Source: CAYVFC01 sp964450715 (GTDB taxonomy: Bacteria > Myxococcota_A > Polyangia > Polyangiales > JAFGIB01). From it: DNA of 64,000 bases. The notes under the pieces are model-generated. The model had not been told where the DNA came from, did not search any database, and saw nothing but the letters and a program-made list of their open reading frames with translations. This document shows, in pieces, positions 28,766 to 38,941 of this stretch (its first letter is position 1; the number at the start of each line of letters is the position of its first letter). The stretch is taken from the NCBI GenBank assembly GCA_964450715.1, contig CAYVFC010000007.1, positions 1-64,000 on the forward strand. Reading direction: 5' to 3'. The position numbers and the translations under genes were made by a program.

Positions 28766-29443
28766 ATGAAGATATCGACCGTGATAGGGCTTTTCCTTGG
28801 TTCACTACTTATGTTCAGTGGATGCGGCGGTGACGACGACGGCGGCGAGCAGGCCGCTGACGGTGGCGCGGGTCTGGGCGGAGACATGGGCGGTGGTGCC
28901 GGCACGGCAGGTGCGGGCACCGGCGGCGGAGCAGGAACCGATCCTACAGCCGGTGCGGGCGGTACGGCCGGGGTGGAGCCCACTGCCGGTACAGGCGGCA
29001 CGGCCGGAACCCCGCCCGTAGCGGGCGAGGGCGGCGCGGGCGTCGGCGGCGAGCCGGTGGTCGACGGTGGCGCGGCCACGGACGCGGGGGATGCCGCGGG
29101 CAATGGCGGATCGTCCGCCTGCGAGGAGCTGGCCGCCTGCTGCGAAACCATAGCCGTGGCCGACAGGAATTCCTGCAGAAGCATCGCCGAGACGGGCGTG
29201 GAAGCGGGTTGCGAGGTTTACGTGCCCATCTACTGCAACGGCAGCAGCGCCGACGGGGGAACGGCTGTCGACGGCGGGACGACTCCTGCCTGCCAGGAGC
29301 TGGCGGCCTGCTGCGCCCTGCAAACCTTCCCCATGGCCGTAACGGTTTGCGAGATGGCGGTCGATGCCAATGTCGAAGCGGATTGCGAGGCCCTGTTGAC
29401 CTCTGGTCTGGAGGCCCTGCCCTTCGTCGAGCCCTGCAGCTGA
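28766..29443 (+). CDS. Gly-rich lipoprotein with two Cys-rich repeats
   Basis: This 225-residue lipoprotein has a signal with the lipobox MFSGC (Cys near residue 19), then a long Gly/Ala/Thr-rich linker (about 22-115) of the GGxxGxGGxAG kind. The C-terminal half contains two copies of a Cys-rich unit (about 117-150 and 172-225): CEELAACCETIAVADRNSC and CQELAACCALQTFPMAVTVC. Such proteins are abundant on myxobacterial surfaces and have no known role. A GAGGGG site 9 bases upstream supports ATG 28766. No partner is evident; the next gene is a TVP38 protein. Confidence 0.75.
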   Translation: MKISTVIGLFLGSLLMFSGCGGDDDGGEQAADGGAGLGGDMGGGAGTAGAGTGGGAGTDPTAGAGGTAGVEPTAGTGGTAGTPPVAGEGGAGVGGEPVVDGGAATDAGDAAGNGGSSACEELAACCETIAVADRNSCRSIAETGVEAGCEVYVPIYCNGSSADGGTAVDGGTTPACQELAACCALQTFPMAVTVCEMAVDANVEADCEALLTSGLEALPFVEPCS

Positions 29444-29495
29444 ACCGGCGTCTCAGAAGACCGCGACCGCTGGAAACGGGCTTGCTTCACCCATC

Positions 29496-29583
29496 CCCCA
29501 CGGGGAGAGGGCAAGCCCCTCCCCTGCGGCTAGGCGCTTCAGACGTTGTAGGGGCGGTCCTTGCGCCCGCCCGGTAGACGGCT
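29496..29583. repeat. Dispersed intergenic repeat, copy 1
   Basis: It contains GGGCAAGCCCCTCCCCT (17 bp shared with copies at 36472-36488 and 54982-55006) and, further on, GTAGGGGCGGTCCTTGCGCCC, related to the other unit of the family. It lies in the gap after the Gly-rich lipoprotein gene. Confidence 0.75.
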
Positions 29584-29641
29584 AGGGGTGACACCGGGCG
29601 GACGGCAGCGGCGGGATGTGCCATAACCGCATCCCGTGCCG

Positions 29642-30208
29642 ATGGACGACAAGAAACGAGCCCGGCTCCGCCTGGTCGCGGTCGCGGTCATGTTCGCGGC
29701 CCTGCTGTTCGGCGCCAAGGCGACCGGGCTGGCCGACGCCTTTGACGCGCAGGGCGTCCGGGAGCAGATACAAGCGGCCGGCGTCTGGGGCGTCGCGCTG
29801 TACTTGGTCATCTTCGCCGCGGGCGAGCTGCTGCACGTGCCGGGCATGGTCTTTGTCGCCGCGGGTATCCTCGCCTACGGCAGGGTTTGGGGCTTCGGCG
29901 TGGCCTACCTGGGGTCGCTGGTGTCGGTCAGTGCGAGTTTCCTGCTGGTGCGGCTGGTGGGGGGCCGGGCGCTCAGGGCGATCGACAAGCCCTTTATAAA
30001 GCGTATGCTCGACCGTTTGCAGGAGCGCCCGGTTCGCACCGTGATCGTCCTGCGCCTCATCCTCTGGCTAGCGCCCCCGCTCAACTACGCGCTGGCGCTG
30101 ACCGAGCTGCGCTTTCGCGACCATCTTTTAGGCTCGGCCCTCGGGTTGCTGCCGGTACTGTTGGCCGCCACCTTCTTCTTCGACTGGATGTTCACCCACC
30201 TGTTGTGA
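29642..30208 (+). CDS. TVP38/TMEM64 (DedA-type) membrane protein
   Basis: This polytopic membrane protein of about 188 residues has the SNARE-associated/VTT domain: GELLHVPGMVFVAAGILAYG and LGSLVSVSASFLLVRLVGG, then DRLQERPVRTVIVLRLILWLAPPLNYALALT. Members move lipids or maintain membrane homeostasis; the exact substrate here is unknown. I use ATG 29642; GTG 29636 would add two residues, and neither has an obvious ribosome-binding site. It is flanked by a dispersed repeat and by the convergent mtfA-like gene 50 bp away. Confidence 0.85.
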   Translation: MDDKKRARLRLVAVAVMFAALLFGAKATGLADAFDAQGVREQIQAAGVWGVALYLVIFAAGELLHVPGMVFVAAGILAYGRVWGFGVAYLGSLVSVSASFLLVRLVGGRALRAIDKPFIKRMLDRLQERPVRTVIVLRLILWLAPPLNYALALTELRFRDHLLGSALGLLPVLLAATFFFDWMFTHLL

Positions 30209-30258
30209 GCGCTCATTCGATTCCGGCAATCCGTCCCCTCCGTCCCCTTCTTGCTTTC

Positions 30259-31074
30259 TCAACCGCCGGTGGGCTTCCGGCGCCGCAGGCGGCGCGAGGG
30301 GTCGGGCAGCCAATCCGAGGGATCCTGGCGGTAGAAGCCGCACAGCAGGTCGTACAGCGTTCCGTGGCGGCGGCGCATCTCATGGGGCCGCTCGAAGAAG
30401 CACTCGGTGGACACGGCGAAGAACTCGGCCGGGTCGCTGGCGCCGTAGCTGTCCAGCAGGGTGGCCTCTCCCCGCTCGGCCTGCTGCGCCAGACGGTGGA
30501 ACTCGCCCTCGGTTACCCGGTACCAGGCGCGGTAGCTAGCCCGGCCGTCCAGCAGCGGCGTTCCCTCCATCTCCCCATCGAGGCCGTCGAGGTGGTGGGC
30601 GAACTCGTGGAAGACCAGGTTGACGCCATCCGCCCGATTCAGTCCCCCGTCCAGCACGTGCTCCCAGGAGAGCACGATGGGCCCGCGCTGCCAGCTCTCC
30701 CCGGTCATCTCCACCCCCTCGTCCACGATACCGCTCTCACGGTCGTGTCGGGTGGGCCAGCGATAGGCTCCCGGAAAGATGATGATGCTCTGTACGCCGT
30801 CCCAGCAATACTCCTCCTCGACCGCCGCGATCAGCACGCAGGCCAGCGCGGAGACCGTCACCTTCATCTCGTCGGTCACTTCGAGCTGGTTTCCGCCCTC
30901 CCAGTTCTTTTCCGCCACCATGATCCGGATCCGGTCCAGGTAGCGCTGGCGCCACCCCTCGGGCAGGTGCCGGGCGTGGCGCAGGTTGCGGTCGATGAAT
31001 CCCTGCCACCGGTCGGGGAAGGGGCCCTGGAGGATCTCGCGGCGGCGCCGGTTTTTGAGCCAGGAGAATATCAC
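30259..31074 (-). CDS. mtfA: MtfA-family zinc peptidase
   Basis: This 271-residue protein of the MtfA/M90 family carries the zinc motif HEFAHHLDGLDG near residues 155-166 and a downstream Glu in FFAVSTECFFERP, giving the HExxH plus third ligand expected of a metallopeptidase. In enterobacteria MtfA binds the glucose-PTS repressor Mlc; in other bacteria its substrate is unknown. GTG at 31074 is the start. It lies 36 bp downstream of serS in the same direction. Length and motifs agree with the family throughout. Confidence 0.9.
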   Translation of the reverse strand: MIFSWLKNRRRREILQGPFPDRWQGFIDRNLRHARHLPEGWRQRYLDRIRIMVAEKNWEGGNQLEVTDEMKVTVSALACVLIAAVEEEYCWDGVQSIIIFPGAYRWPTRHDRESGIVDEGVEMTGESWQRGPIVLSWEHVLDGGLNRADGVNLVFHEFAHHLDGLDGEMEGTPLLDGRASYRAWYRVTEGEFHRLAQQAERGEATLLDSYGASDPAEFFAVSTECFFERPHEMRRRHGTLYDLLCGFYRQDPSDWLPDPSRRLRRRKPTGG

Positions 31075-31110
31075 CGGATATCAGCGAGCGCCGATCGGGA
31101 GCGCCGGCAA

Positions 31111-32430
31111 TCAACCTGTTCGCGGTTCGAGCACCTCGAGGCCGTCCAGGTAGGGGACCAGCCTCTCGGGGATGCGCACCGAGCCGTCGGCCTGCTGGCA
31201 CTGCTCCAGCAAGGCGATGAGCGTCCGGCCCACGGCCAGCCCGGAGCCGTTCAGCGTGTGCACCAGCTCGGGCTTCTTGCCCTGCGCCGGCCGGAAGCGG
31301 ATGCCGGCCCGGCGGGCCTGGAAATCCCCGCACCAGGAGCAGCTCGATATCTCGCGATAGGCGTCCTGCCCGGGCAGCCACACCTCGATGTCGTAGGTCT
31401 TGCGGGCGGCGAAGCCCAGATCTCCGGTACAGAGCTCGACCACCCGGTAGTGCAGGCCGAGCCGCTTGAGCACCTCCTCGGCGTGCCCGACCAGCGTCTC
31501 CAGCGCGACTTCGCCCTCTTCCGGGCGCTCCACCCGCACCAGCTCTACCTTGTCGAACTGGTGCTGCCGGATAAGCCCCCGGGTATCCTTGCCGTAGCTT
31601 CCTGCCTCGCTGCGAAAACAGGGGGTATAGGCCGTGTTGCAGAGCGGCAGCTCGTTCGCCTCGATGATCTCCCCCGCGCGCAGGTTGGTCAGCGGCGCCT
31701 CGGCGGTGGGGATGAGGTAGAGCTGGTGGCCCTTGTTCTTGCCCTCGGCGTCCCACTCGCCGGCGATACGGAAGAGATCGGCCTCGAACTTGGGCAGATT
31801 CCCGGTGCCGCGCAGGGTCTCGGCCTTGACCAGGACCGGCGACCAGATCTCCTGGTAGCCGTGCTCTCTCGTGTGCAAGTCGAGCATGAAGTGGATGAGC
31901 GCGCGCACGAGCCGGGCGCCGTCTCCGAGCAGAAAGCAGAACCTGGCGCCCGATAGCTTGGCCGCCCGCTCGAAGTCGAAGAGGGCCAGCCGGGCTCCCA
32001 GGTCCACGTGGTCCCGGGGCTCGAAGTCGAGCACGGGCTTCTCGCCCCAGTCTCGCAGAAAGCGGTTGGCCGTCTCGTCCGGGCCGTCGGGAGCAGAGTC
32101 GGCCGGCAGGTTGGGGACGTTGAGTAGAAAGTACTCCAGGTCCTTCTCGATCTCGTTGAGCTCGCCCTCCAGCCGTTTGGACTCCTCGGAGATGGCCCGC
32201 ATCTGCTCGCGCTGCTTCTGGAAATCCTCCCCCTTCTTGTCCAGGTTGGCCATCCGCTCGTTGGCCTGGTTCTTCTGGGTTCTCAGTTCCTGCAGGCGCG
32301 CCACGGTCTTGCGCCTCTTGGTGGCGTGCTCGGCAATTGCGTCGATGCTCAGGACCGCCTCGTCGCCGCGGCGTCCGAGAGAGTTGCGGACCTCGTCCAG
32401 GTGTTCGGTTACGTATCGGGTATCCAGCAT
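31111..32430 (-). CDS. serS: Serine--tRNA ligase
   Basis: This 439-residue class II aminoacyl-tRNA synthetase has the long N-terminal coiled coil (about 30-105), which grips the extra arm of tRNA-Ser. The catalytic core follows, with motif 2 in CFRSEAGSYGKDTRGLIRQH and motif 3 in NGSGLAVGRTLIALLEQC. It charges tRNA-Ser, and tRNA-Sec if present, in the cytoplasm. Length is normal. The ATG at 32430 starts MLDTRYVTEHLDEV, a typical N-terminus. It is divergent from cimA, and the mtfA-like gene follows. No T-box leader is visible. Confidence 0.97.
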   Translation of the reverse strand: MLDTRYVTEHLDEVRNSLGRRGDEAVLSIDAIAEHATKRRKTVARLQELRTQKNQANERMANLDKKGEDFQKQREQMRAISEESKRLEGELNEIEKDLEYFLLNVPNLPADSAPDGPDETANRFLRDWGEKPVLDFEPRDHVDLGARLALFDFERAAKLSGARFCFLLGDGARLVRALIHFMLDLHTREHGYQEIWSPVLVKAETLRGTGNLPKFEADLFRIAGEWDAEGKNKGHQLYLIPTAEAPLTNLRAGEIIEANELPLCNTAYTPCFRSEAGSYGKDTRGLIRQHQFDKVELVRVERPEEGEVALETLVGHAEEVLKRLGLHYRVVELCTGDLGFAARKTYDIEVWLPGQDAYREISSCSWCGDFQARRAGIRFRPAQGKKPELVHTLNGSGLAVGRTLIALLEQCQQADGSVRIPERLVPYLDGLEVLEPRTG

Positions 32431-32571
32431 GGCCAGCGATATATATCACAGTACGGGCAGCGAGGGGCCCCGGCCTGAACGCGCCCGGTCCCGGCGGCCG
32501 GCCGATTCCTGTTTGCCACGGCTCGATTGTGCTAAGCCATACCGGTAACTCTTAACGGAAGAGCTGTACCG

Positions 32572-34286
32572 ATGAGCGTGCTTATCTACGATACCACCCT
32601 CCGCGACGGGACCCAGGGCGAAGGAGTGCAGATGTCGGTCGCCGACAAGCTGACCTTCGCGAAATTGCTGGACGAGCTGGGCGTCGCCTACATCGAGGGC
32701 GGCTGGCCCTTTTCCAACCCGCGCGACCAGGCCTTCTTCGAGCAGGCCCGCGAGCTGGAGCTCAGACAGGCCAGGCTCACCGCCTTCGGCTCCACCCGAC
32801 GCGCGGGCATCTCCTGCGAAAAGGATCCCAACCTGCAGGGGCTGGTGCGCACCGGCCTTTCGACCTTCTGCATCTTCGGCAAGTCGTGGACCTTCCAGGT
32901 CACCGACGCGCTGGGGGTGTCGCTGCAGGAGAACCTACAGCTCATCGAGCAGAGCGTGCGCTATCTCAAGCAGCACGCCGAGCAGGTGATCTACGACGCC
33001 GAGCACTTCTTCGACGGTTTCGTCGAGAACCCGGATTACGCACTGCAAACGCTCCGGGCGGCCGAGGCCGGCGGCGCGGATTTCATCGTGCTCTGCGACA
33101 CCAACGGCGGCGCGCTGCCCGAGCAGATCAGCCGCGCCTGCCAGAGCGCCCGCGAGGCGGTCTCGCCCGCGCTCGGCATCCACGCCCACAACGACGGCGA
33201 GCTGGCGGTGGCCAACTCCCTGGCCGCGGTGCGAGCGGGCGCCAACATGGTGCAGGGCACCATCAACGGCTACGGCGAACGGTGCGGCAACGCCAACCTG
33301 GTCTCCATCATCCCCGCGCTGATGCTGAAGATGGGCGAGCGCTGCCTGCCGGCGGAGCGGCTCGGCCGACTGGCTCATGTCTCGCACATGCTGGACGAGC
33401 TCACCAACCGGGCTCCGGTCACCAACCAGCCCTACGTGGGGCGCAGCGCCTTTGCCCATAAGGCGGGCATGCACGTCAACGCTATCAAGAAAAACAGCCG
33501 CACCTACGAGCACGTAGACCCACAGCTGGTGGGCAACCGCCGCCGCATCCTGGTCTCCGACCTGTCGGGCCGCGACAACATCGCGTTGAAAGCGCAGCAG
33601 CTCGGCATCGAGCTCGACCCCAAGGCTCCGGAGACCCGGCAGGTGCTGGACCGCCTCAAGGAGCTGGAGAGCTACGGCTACCAGTTCGAGGGAGCGGCGG
33701 CCTCCTTCAAGCTGATGGTGGACGAGGCGCTGGGCAAGCGCCCGCGTTACTTCGAGCTGCGGGATCTGGAGGTCACGGTAGGACTCGGCGATAAAGAGGA
33801 CGACAGCGCGCTCTGGCAGGGCGACGCGGTGGCCAGCGTCGAGGTCAACGTGGGCGGCATCGTGGCCCGCACCAAGGCCGTGGGCGAGGGCCCGGTGCAC
33901 GCCATGGACGTGGGGCTGCGCAGCCTGATAGACAAGTTCTACCCCACGCTCAAGTCGGTGCGCCTGCTCGACTACAAGGTGCGGGTGCTGGGCAGCAAGC
34001 AGGGCACCGGCTCGGTAGTCCGGGTGCTGCTGCAATCGGGCGACGGCGAGGAGGTCTGGGAGACGGTAGGTGTCAGCCCCAACATCATCGCCGCCAGCTG
34101 GCAGGCCATGGTCGATGCTCTGGAGTATAAGCTGGTCAAGGACGGGGTGGAGGCTCACAGCCGCGAGCCCGAGACGGTGAGCGGCCGTCCGGGCTCGGCC
34201 GCGCGCACGCGCGCCAGCCGTTCGCAGAAACGCAAGCGCGGGGCGGTCAACCTCGGGCCCAAGAAGCGGGCGGAGAAGCGGACGTC

Positions 34287-34290
<4 letters not shown>
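32572..34290 (+). CDS. cimA: (R)-citramalate synthase
   Basis: This 572-residue enzyme of the DRE-TIM family shows DTTLRDGTQGEGVQMS at its N-terminus, the HAHNDGELAVANSLAAVRAG metal-binding region, GYGERCGNANL and FAHKAGMHVNAIKK. A LeuA_dimer-type regulatory domain follows at about 380-520. CimA condenses pyruvate and acetyl-CoA to citramalate for threonine-independent isoleucine synthesis. The tail (after 530) is basic and Arg/Lys-rich. It overlaps leuA by 4 bp (ATGA), so the two related enzymes are coupled. CimA is preferred over homocitrate synthase or LeuA because of the TQGEGV motif. Confidence 0.93.
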
Positions 34291-35855
<1,565 letters not shown>

Positions 35856-35868
35856 AGCCCGGACCGCT

Positions 35869-36246
35869 TCAGTTGATGGAGAAGTCGCTTCCGCCCTCGT
35901 CGTCGCCCTCGCCGCGTCGGGTGGCGAAGATGCGCTCCCAGTTGAGGCGGTAGGCGCGAGTGGAGACCCGCGCCGGACCGGCGGTGGTCTTGGCCGGCGC
36001 CTCTTCGGCCGGGTCGGCCGACGATTCGTGCAGTACCTCCACATCGCAGAGCTGCGGCGTCTGTTCCCGCGGGTGCAGTCGCACCAGCTCGCGGTCGTTA
36101 AGCGGGTGCCCATCCCGGGCCGGCCTGACCTCGGCCGCTTCCACCCGCCCCTTGCGCAGCCGCAGTATCTTCGTCCCCTCGCCGTCCTCGGTAGGGCCGT
36201 GCAGGAAAGCCAGGTCGTAGGAGGGCTCGGACTGCTTCGGATCCAT
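35869..36246 (-). CDS. Conserved hypothetical protein, 125 residues
   Basis: A small hydrophilic protein: MDPKQSEPSYDLAFLHG ... VRPARDGHPLNDRELVRLHP ... LCDVEVLHES ... RVSTRAYRLNWERIF, with an acidic C-terminus. No signal or membrane segment is seen. The pattern resembles short conserved myxobacterial proteins of unknown role, but I do not recognise a named domain. Codon usage fits the neighbours. It is convergent with leuA and separated from the metallo-beta-lactamase-fold gene by a repeat-rich gap. I rate it as a likely real gene because it has sensible composition and no better frame overlaps it. Confidence 0.6.
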   Translation of the reverse strand: MDPKQSEPSYDLAFLHGPTEDGEGTKILRLRKGRVEAAEVRPARDGHPLNDRELVRLHPREQTPQLCDVEVLHESSADPAEEAPAKTTAGPARVSTRAYRLNWERIFATRRGEGDDEGGSDFSIN

Positions 36247-36329
36247 ACAGAAAAAGAATTTATGGCGGCGCTGACGATCTGTCCAGGGGAAAGGATTCCT
36301 TGGTTTCCCAGGGGCGAACCGAGCGTGGT

Positions 36330-36488
36330 GGGCCTTGCGCCGTTCCGGAAAAGGCGTAGGGGAAGGGACGAGCCCCTCTGCTGTGGTATTCGGTCACGTA
36401 TACCCCTAGGGGAGGGCCTGGCGCCCGCCCGGATAAGGTGTACGGGAGAAAACGACCCCGAGCGGGAGGGGGCAAGCCCCTCCCCTAC
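36330..36488. repeat. Dispersed intergenic repeat, copy 2
   Basis: The gap between 36247 and 36510 is built of this repeat type. 36464-36488 (GGGAGGGGGCAAGCCCCTCC plus CCTAC) is the exact reverse complement of 54982-55006. GCGCCCGCCCGG and CCCCTAGGGGAGGG also occur. Several arms can pair as hairpins. No gene is visible in it. Confidence 0.85.
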
Positions 36489-36510
36489 AGCTCCCTAGGG
36501 AAACGCGAAC

Positions 36511-37743
36511 ATGATCGACACCAGGGGAAAGCTCCTCAAGAAGAACCGGCGGATCGAGAGCCAGCCCAGGGGAACGGGCGCGGTGCGGCAGTACCGCCTG
36601 GGAGGTTCGCGCCGCCTGTTCCGCATCACCACCTTCTGTCCCGAGTTGGTGGGACCGGGGCCGGTTCACCTCTATCTGATAGAGGATGACGCGCTGATTC
36701 TGGTCGATGCGGGACTGCCTACGCTGCTGGCCAAGAACCTCTTCTACTTCTGGCGGCGGCAGAAGATGCCGCCGGACGTGGAGGCGCTGGAGGACGACCT
36801 GAGCGAGAAGGAGATCCGGAACGGCATCGAGCTGTCCGGTCACCGGATCGAGGACATCGACTACATCGTTCTCACCCACGGACACCCCGACCACTACCTG
36901 ATGGCCAACTGGCTGGTGGAGCGCAGTGGGGCGAAGGTCGCCGCCCACGTGGCCGACTCGGCGGCCATCAGCAACCGGTGGTGGATGCTCGAGTTTTGGA
37001 TCAAGAGGGCCAGGGCCATGACCGCCATGGGCATGCCCATGCCCACCCCGGGCAAGAGCGGAAGCTCGGGTGCGGCGGTGGACCCGGTTACCCTGCCGCT
37101 GGCGCTGGGCGTGGACCTGCCCCTCGGGTATGACGGCGTGCTGGGCCTGGGCGGTTTCCAGAAGCCTTCCATCCAGATGCGCCGCTATCCGGGCCACACC
37201 GCGGGGAGCATCGGTATCCTGCTGTACGGAGAGGAGCAAAACGGCGAGCCGGGCGGCGAGGCGGTGCTGCTCTGCGGCGATACCCTGCTTAATCCCATCA
37301 CGCCTCATCCGGAGGACCTGCTCGAGTATCTGCGGACGCTGGAGCGTCTGAGCACCCTGAAGAACGTAGTGCTGACCCTGCCCGCCCACGGAGATCCGAT
37401 AACCGATCTCGGAGACAGGGTGGCCTTCCTGCAAAAGCACCATCAGAACCGGCTCCGCGTCACCTACCAGGCCTGCCGCAAACCGACCAGCGTCTGGCAG
37501 GTCGCCACCCGACCGCGCTACTTCGATACCCACGTCGATCCGACGAAGTTCAACCCGCTGGCCGCGCAGGAAGCGTTCGTCCACCTGGAGCTGCTGCAGA
37601 TGGCGGGCGGCGTGCGCACCGATTCCGTGCGGGACGGCGTGCACTACCTGGTCAGCTCGGGCGAGAAGTTCCCGGAGGTTTTCGGTCGCATCCGCGAGAT
37701 CGTTCGGGACGAAGACGGTACGGCGTTGCGGCGGTGCTGGTGA
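36511..37743 (+). CDS. Metallo-beta-lactamase-fold hydrolase
   Basis: This 410-residue protein of the MBL fold has the motif THGHPDHYL near residues 124-132, followed by further ligands in YPGHTAGSIGI and LCGDTLL, and PAHGDPI. No signal sequence is seen. The long version (410 residues) has an insertion with MGMPMPTPGKSGSSG and a C-terminal winged-helix-like part. The family covers many hydrolases (thioesters, lactones, RNA), so the substrate is not predictable. ATG 36511 is the start. It stands alone between the repeat region and the DapA-like gene. The zinc-binding motif reads HxHxDH as required. Confidence 0.87.
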   Translation: MIDTRGKLLKKNRRIESQPRGTGAVRQYRLGGSRRLFRITTFCPELVGPGPVHLYLIEDDALILVDAGLPTLLAKNLFYFWRRQKMPPDVEALEDDLSEKEIRNGIELSGHRIEDIDYIVLTHGHPDHYLMANWLVERSGAKVAAHVADSAAISNRWWMLEFWIKRARAMTAMGMPMPTPGKSGSSGAAVDPVTLPLALGVDLPLGYDGVLGLGGFQKPSIQMRRYPGHTAGSIGILLYGEEQNGEPGGEAVLLCGDTLLNPITPHPEDLLEYLRTLERLSTLKNVVLTLPAHGDPITDLGDRVAFLQKHHQNRLRVTYQACRKPTSVWQVATRPRYFDTHVDPTKFNPLAAQEAFVHLELLQMAGGVRTDSVRDGVHYLVSSGEKFPEVFGRIREIVRDEDGTALRRCW

Positions 37744-37870
37744 CCCCGGGGGGAGGGGAGTGTCTTCCCCATTTGCCTCGTACGGTTTATCCTTGAATAA
37801 GACCCATTTACTGGCTATTCGAAGGGAGCGATTCGGTCCGGAACGGTAGGGTTTACGTCGAGGAGGGAAA

Positions 37871-38851
37871 ATGTCCGAGCTCAAATATCAGGGCATTTTT
37901 GCGGTACTTGTCACGCCGTTGGACGATGCTGCGGAGTTGGACGAGGCGGCCCTGCGCCACCTGGTGGATTTCTGCTGCGAACAGAAGTTCGACGCTGCGG
38001 TAGTGCTGGCCGGCAATAGCGAATACCCCTATCTGAGCGAGGCCGAGAAGCGGAGCGTCATACGCGTCGCGGCCGAGCAGGCCAAGGGACGCATCCCCCT
38101 GGTGGCGGGCATTTCCGCCCACGGCACCGGGAAGGCCCTGGCCCTGGCCCGGCAGGCCAAGGAGGCCGGTTGCCAGGCGATAATGGCCGAGCTGCCCCGT
38201 TACTACCACCTGGAGATGGACGACGTTCTGCACTACTTCCGCGTTCTGGCCGGCGAGGGCGGGCTGCCGCTGGTCTTCTGCTACGCCCCGGACACCTCGG
38301 GGCTGGTCATGACCCCGGAACAGATCCTCAAAGTAGCCGGGATAGAGGGCGTAGAGGCGACCGTCCTGTCCCTGATCAGCGTTCCCTTTATCCGAGAGGT
38401 GCTGGCGCTGGGCAAGCAGACCGAACATCCGTTTCTGTCCGGCACCGGCCTGGTGCTGCAGGACGCCCTGGAAGCAGGCGCCCGCGGCCTCTGCTGTCCG
38501 CTGCCCACCCTCTTTCCCGGTCAGATCACGGAGATCATCGAGGCCCACGAAAAGGGGGACAGCAAGCAATGCCACGCGGTCCAGGACCGGGTGCTGGAGG
38601 CCGCGGTTAGCTTTTTCAGCCGGGTGGAGCCCTTTGTCTTCGACACCGCCGCCATCTTCCGGGCTCTGGCCAGCCGCTCGGCGCCGAACAGCCCGCGCCG
38701 GGCGCAGCCCGTTCACGTCCTGATCAAGGAGACCTTGCGGCTACAGGGGCACCTGAGCAGCAGCATGGTCAAGCCTCCCTACCGGCCGGCCACCGAGGCG
38801 CAGAGCCAGATCGTCAAAAAGGTCATCGAGCGGATCGAGGCCTCGGAGTAA
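37871..38851 (+). CDS. Dihydrodipicolinate synthase-like protein lacking the Schiff-base lysine
   Basis: This 326-residue protein folds as a DapA-type barrel by pattern: GIFAVLVTPLDDAAELDEAALRHLVDF, then VVLAGNSEYPYLSEAEKR, and CYAPDTSGLVMTPEQI in place of the usual YNVPxRTG motif. The conserved Lys position reads Val or Leu (EGVEATVLSLIS, around residue 165), and the TT pair of GTTGES is replaced by GN. The Tyr of the YNVP motif is kept. It is therefore unlikely to form the usual enamine. AGGAGGG before ATG 37871 is strong. The last 45 residues extend the family. I would call it a catalytically altered member with unknown function. Confidence 0.8.
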   Translation: MSELKYQGIFAVLVTPLDDAAELDEAALRHLVDFCCEQKFDAAVVLAGNSEYPYLSEAEKRSVIRVAAEQAKGRIPLVAGISAHGTGKALALARQAKEAGCQAIMAELPRYYHLEMDDVLHYFRVLAGEGGLPLVFCYAPDTSGLVMTPEQILKVAGIEGVEATVLSLISVPFIREVLALGKQTEHPFLSGTGLVLQDALEAGARGLCCPLPTLFPGQITEIIEAHEKGDSKQCHAVQDRVLEAAVSFFSRVEPFVFDTAAIFRALASRSAPNSPRRAQPVHVLIKETLRLQGHLSSSMVKPPYRPATEAQSQIVKKVIERIEASE

Positions 38852-38895
38852 CGCGAGTAGAACTAGCGTCGTACAGCGGTTCTCGAGCCGATCTC

Positions 38896-38941
38896 ATAAC
38901 CCTTTCGACCGGCTCTCGGACGGGAGGGCCGAAAGGGTTAT
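38896..38941. terminator. Bidirectional terminator-like hairpin
   Basis: The 12-bp perfect stem 38896-38907 / 38930-38941 (ATAACCCTTTCG) has a 22-base loop between the convergent DapA-like and rimO genes. Its last base is also the last base of the rimO stop codon. Runs of A and T in the stem make it plausible as a terminator in both directions. Confidence 0.65.

Noticed and set aside
29887..31956. Frame of 689 codons through the TVP38, mtfA and serS genes
   Set aside because: It runs antisense or off-frame to three recognisable genes and lacks motifs.
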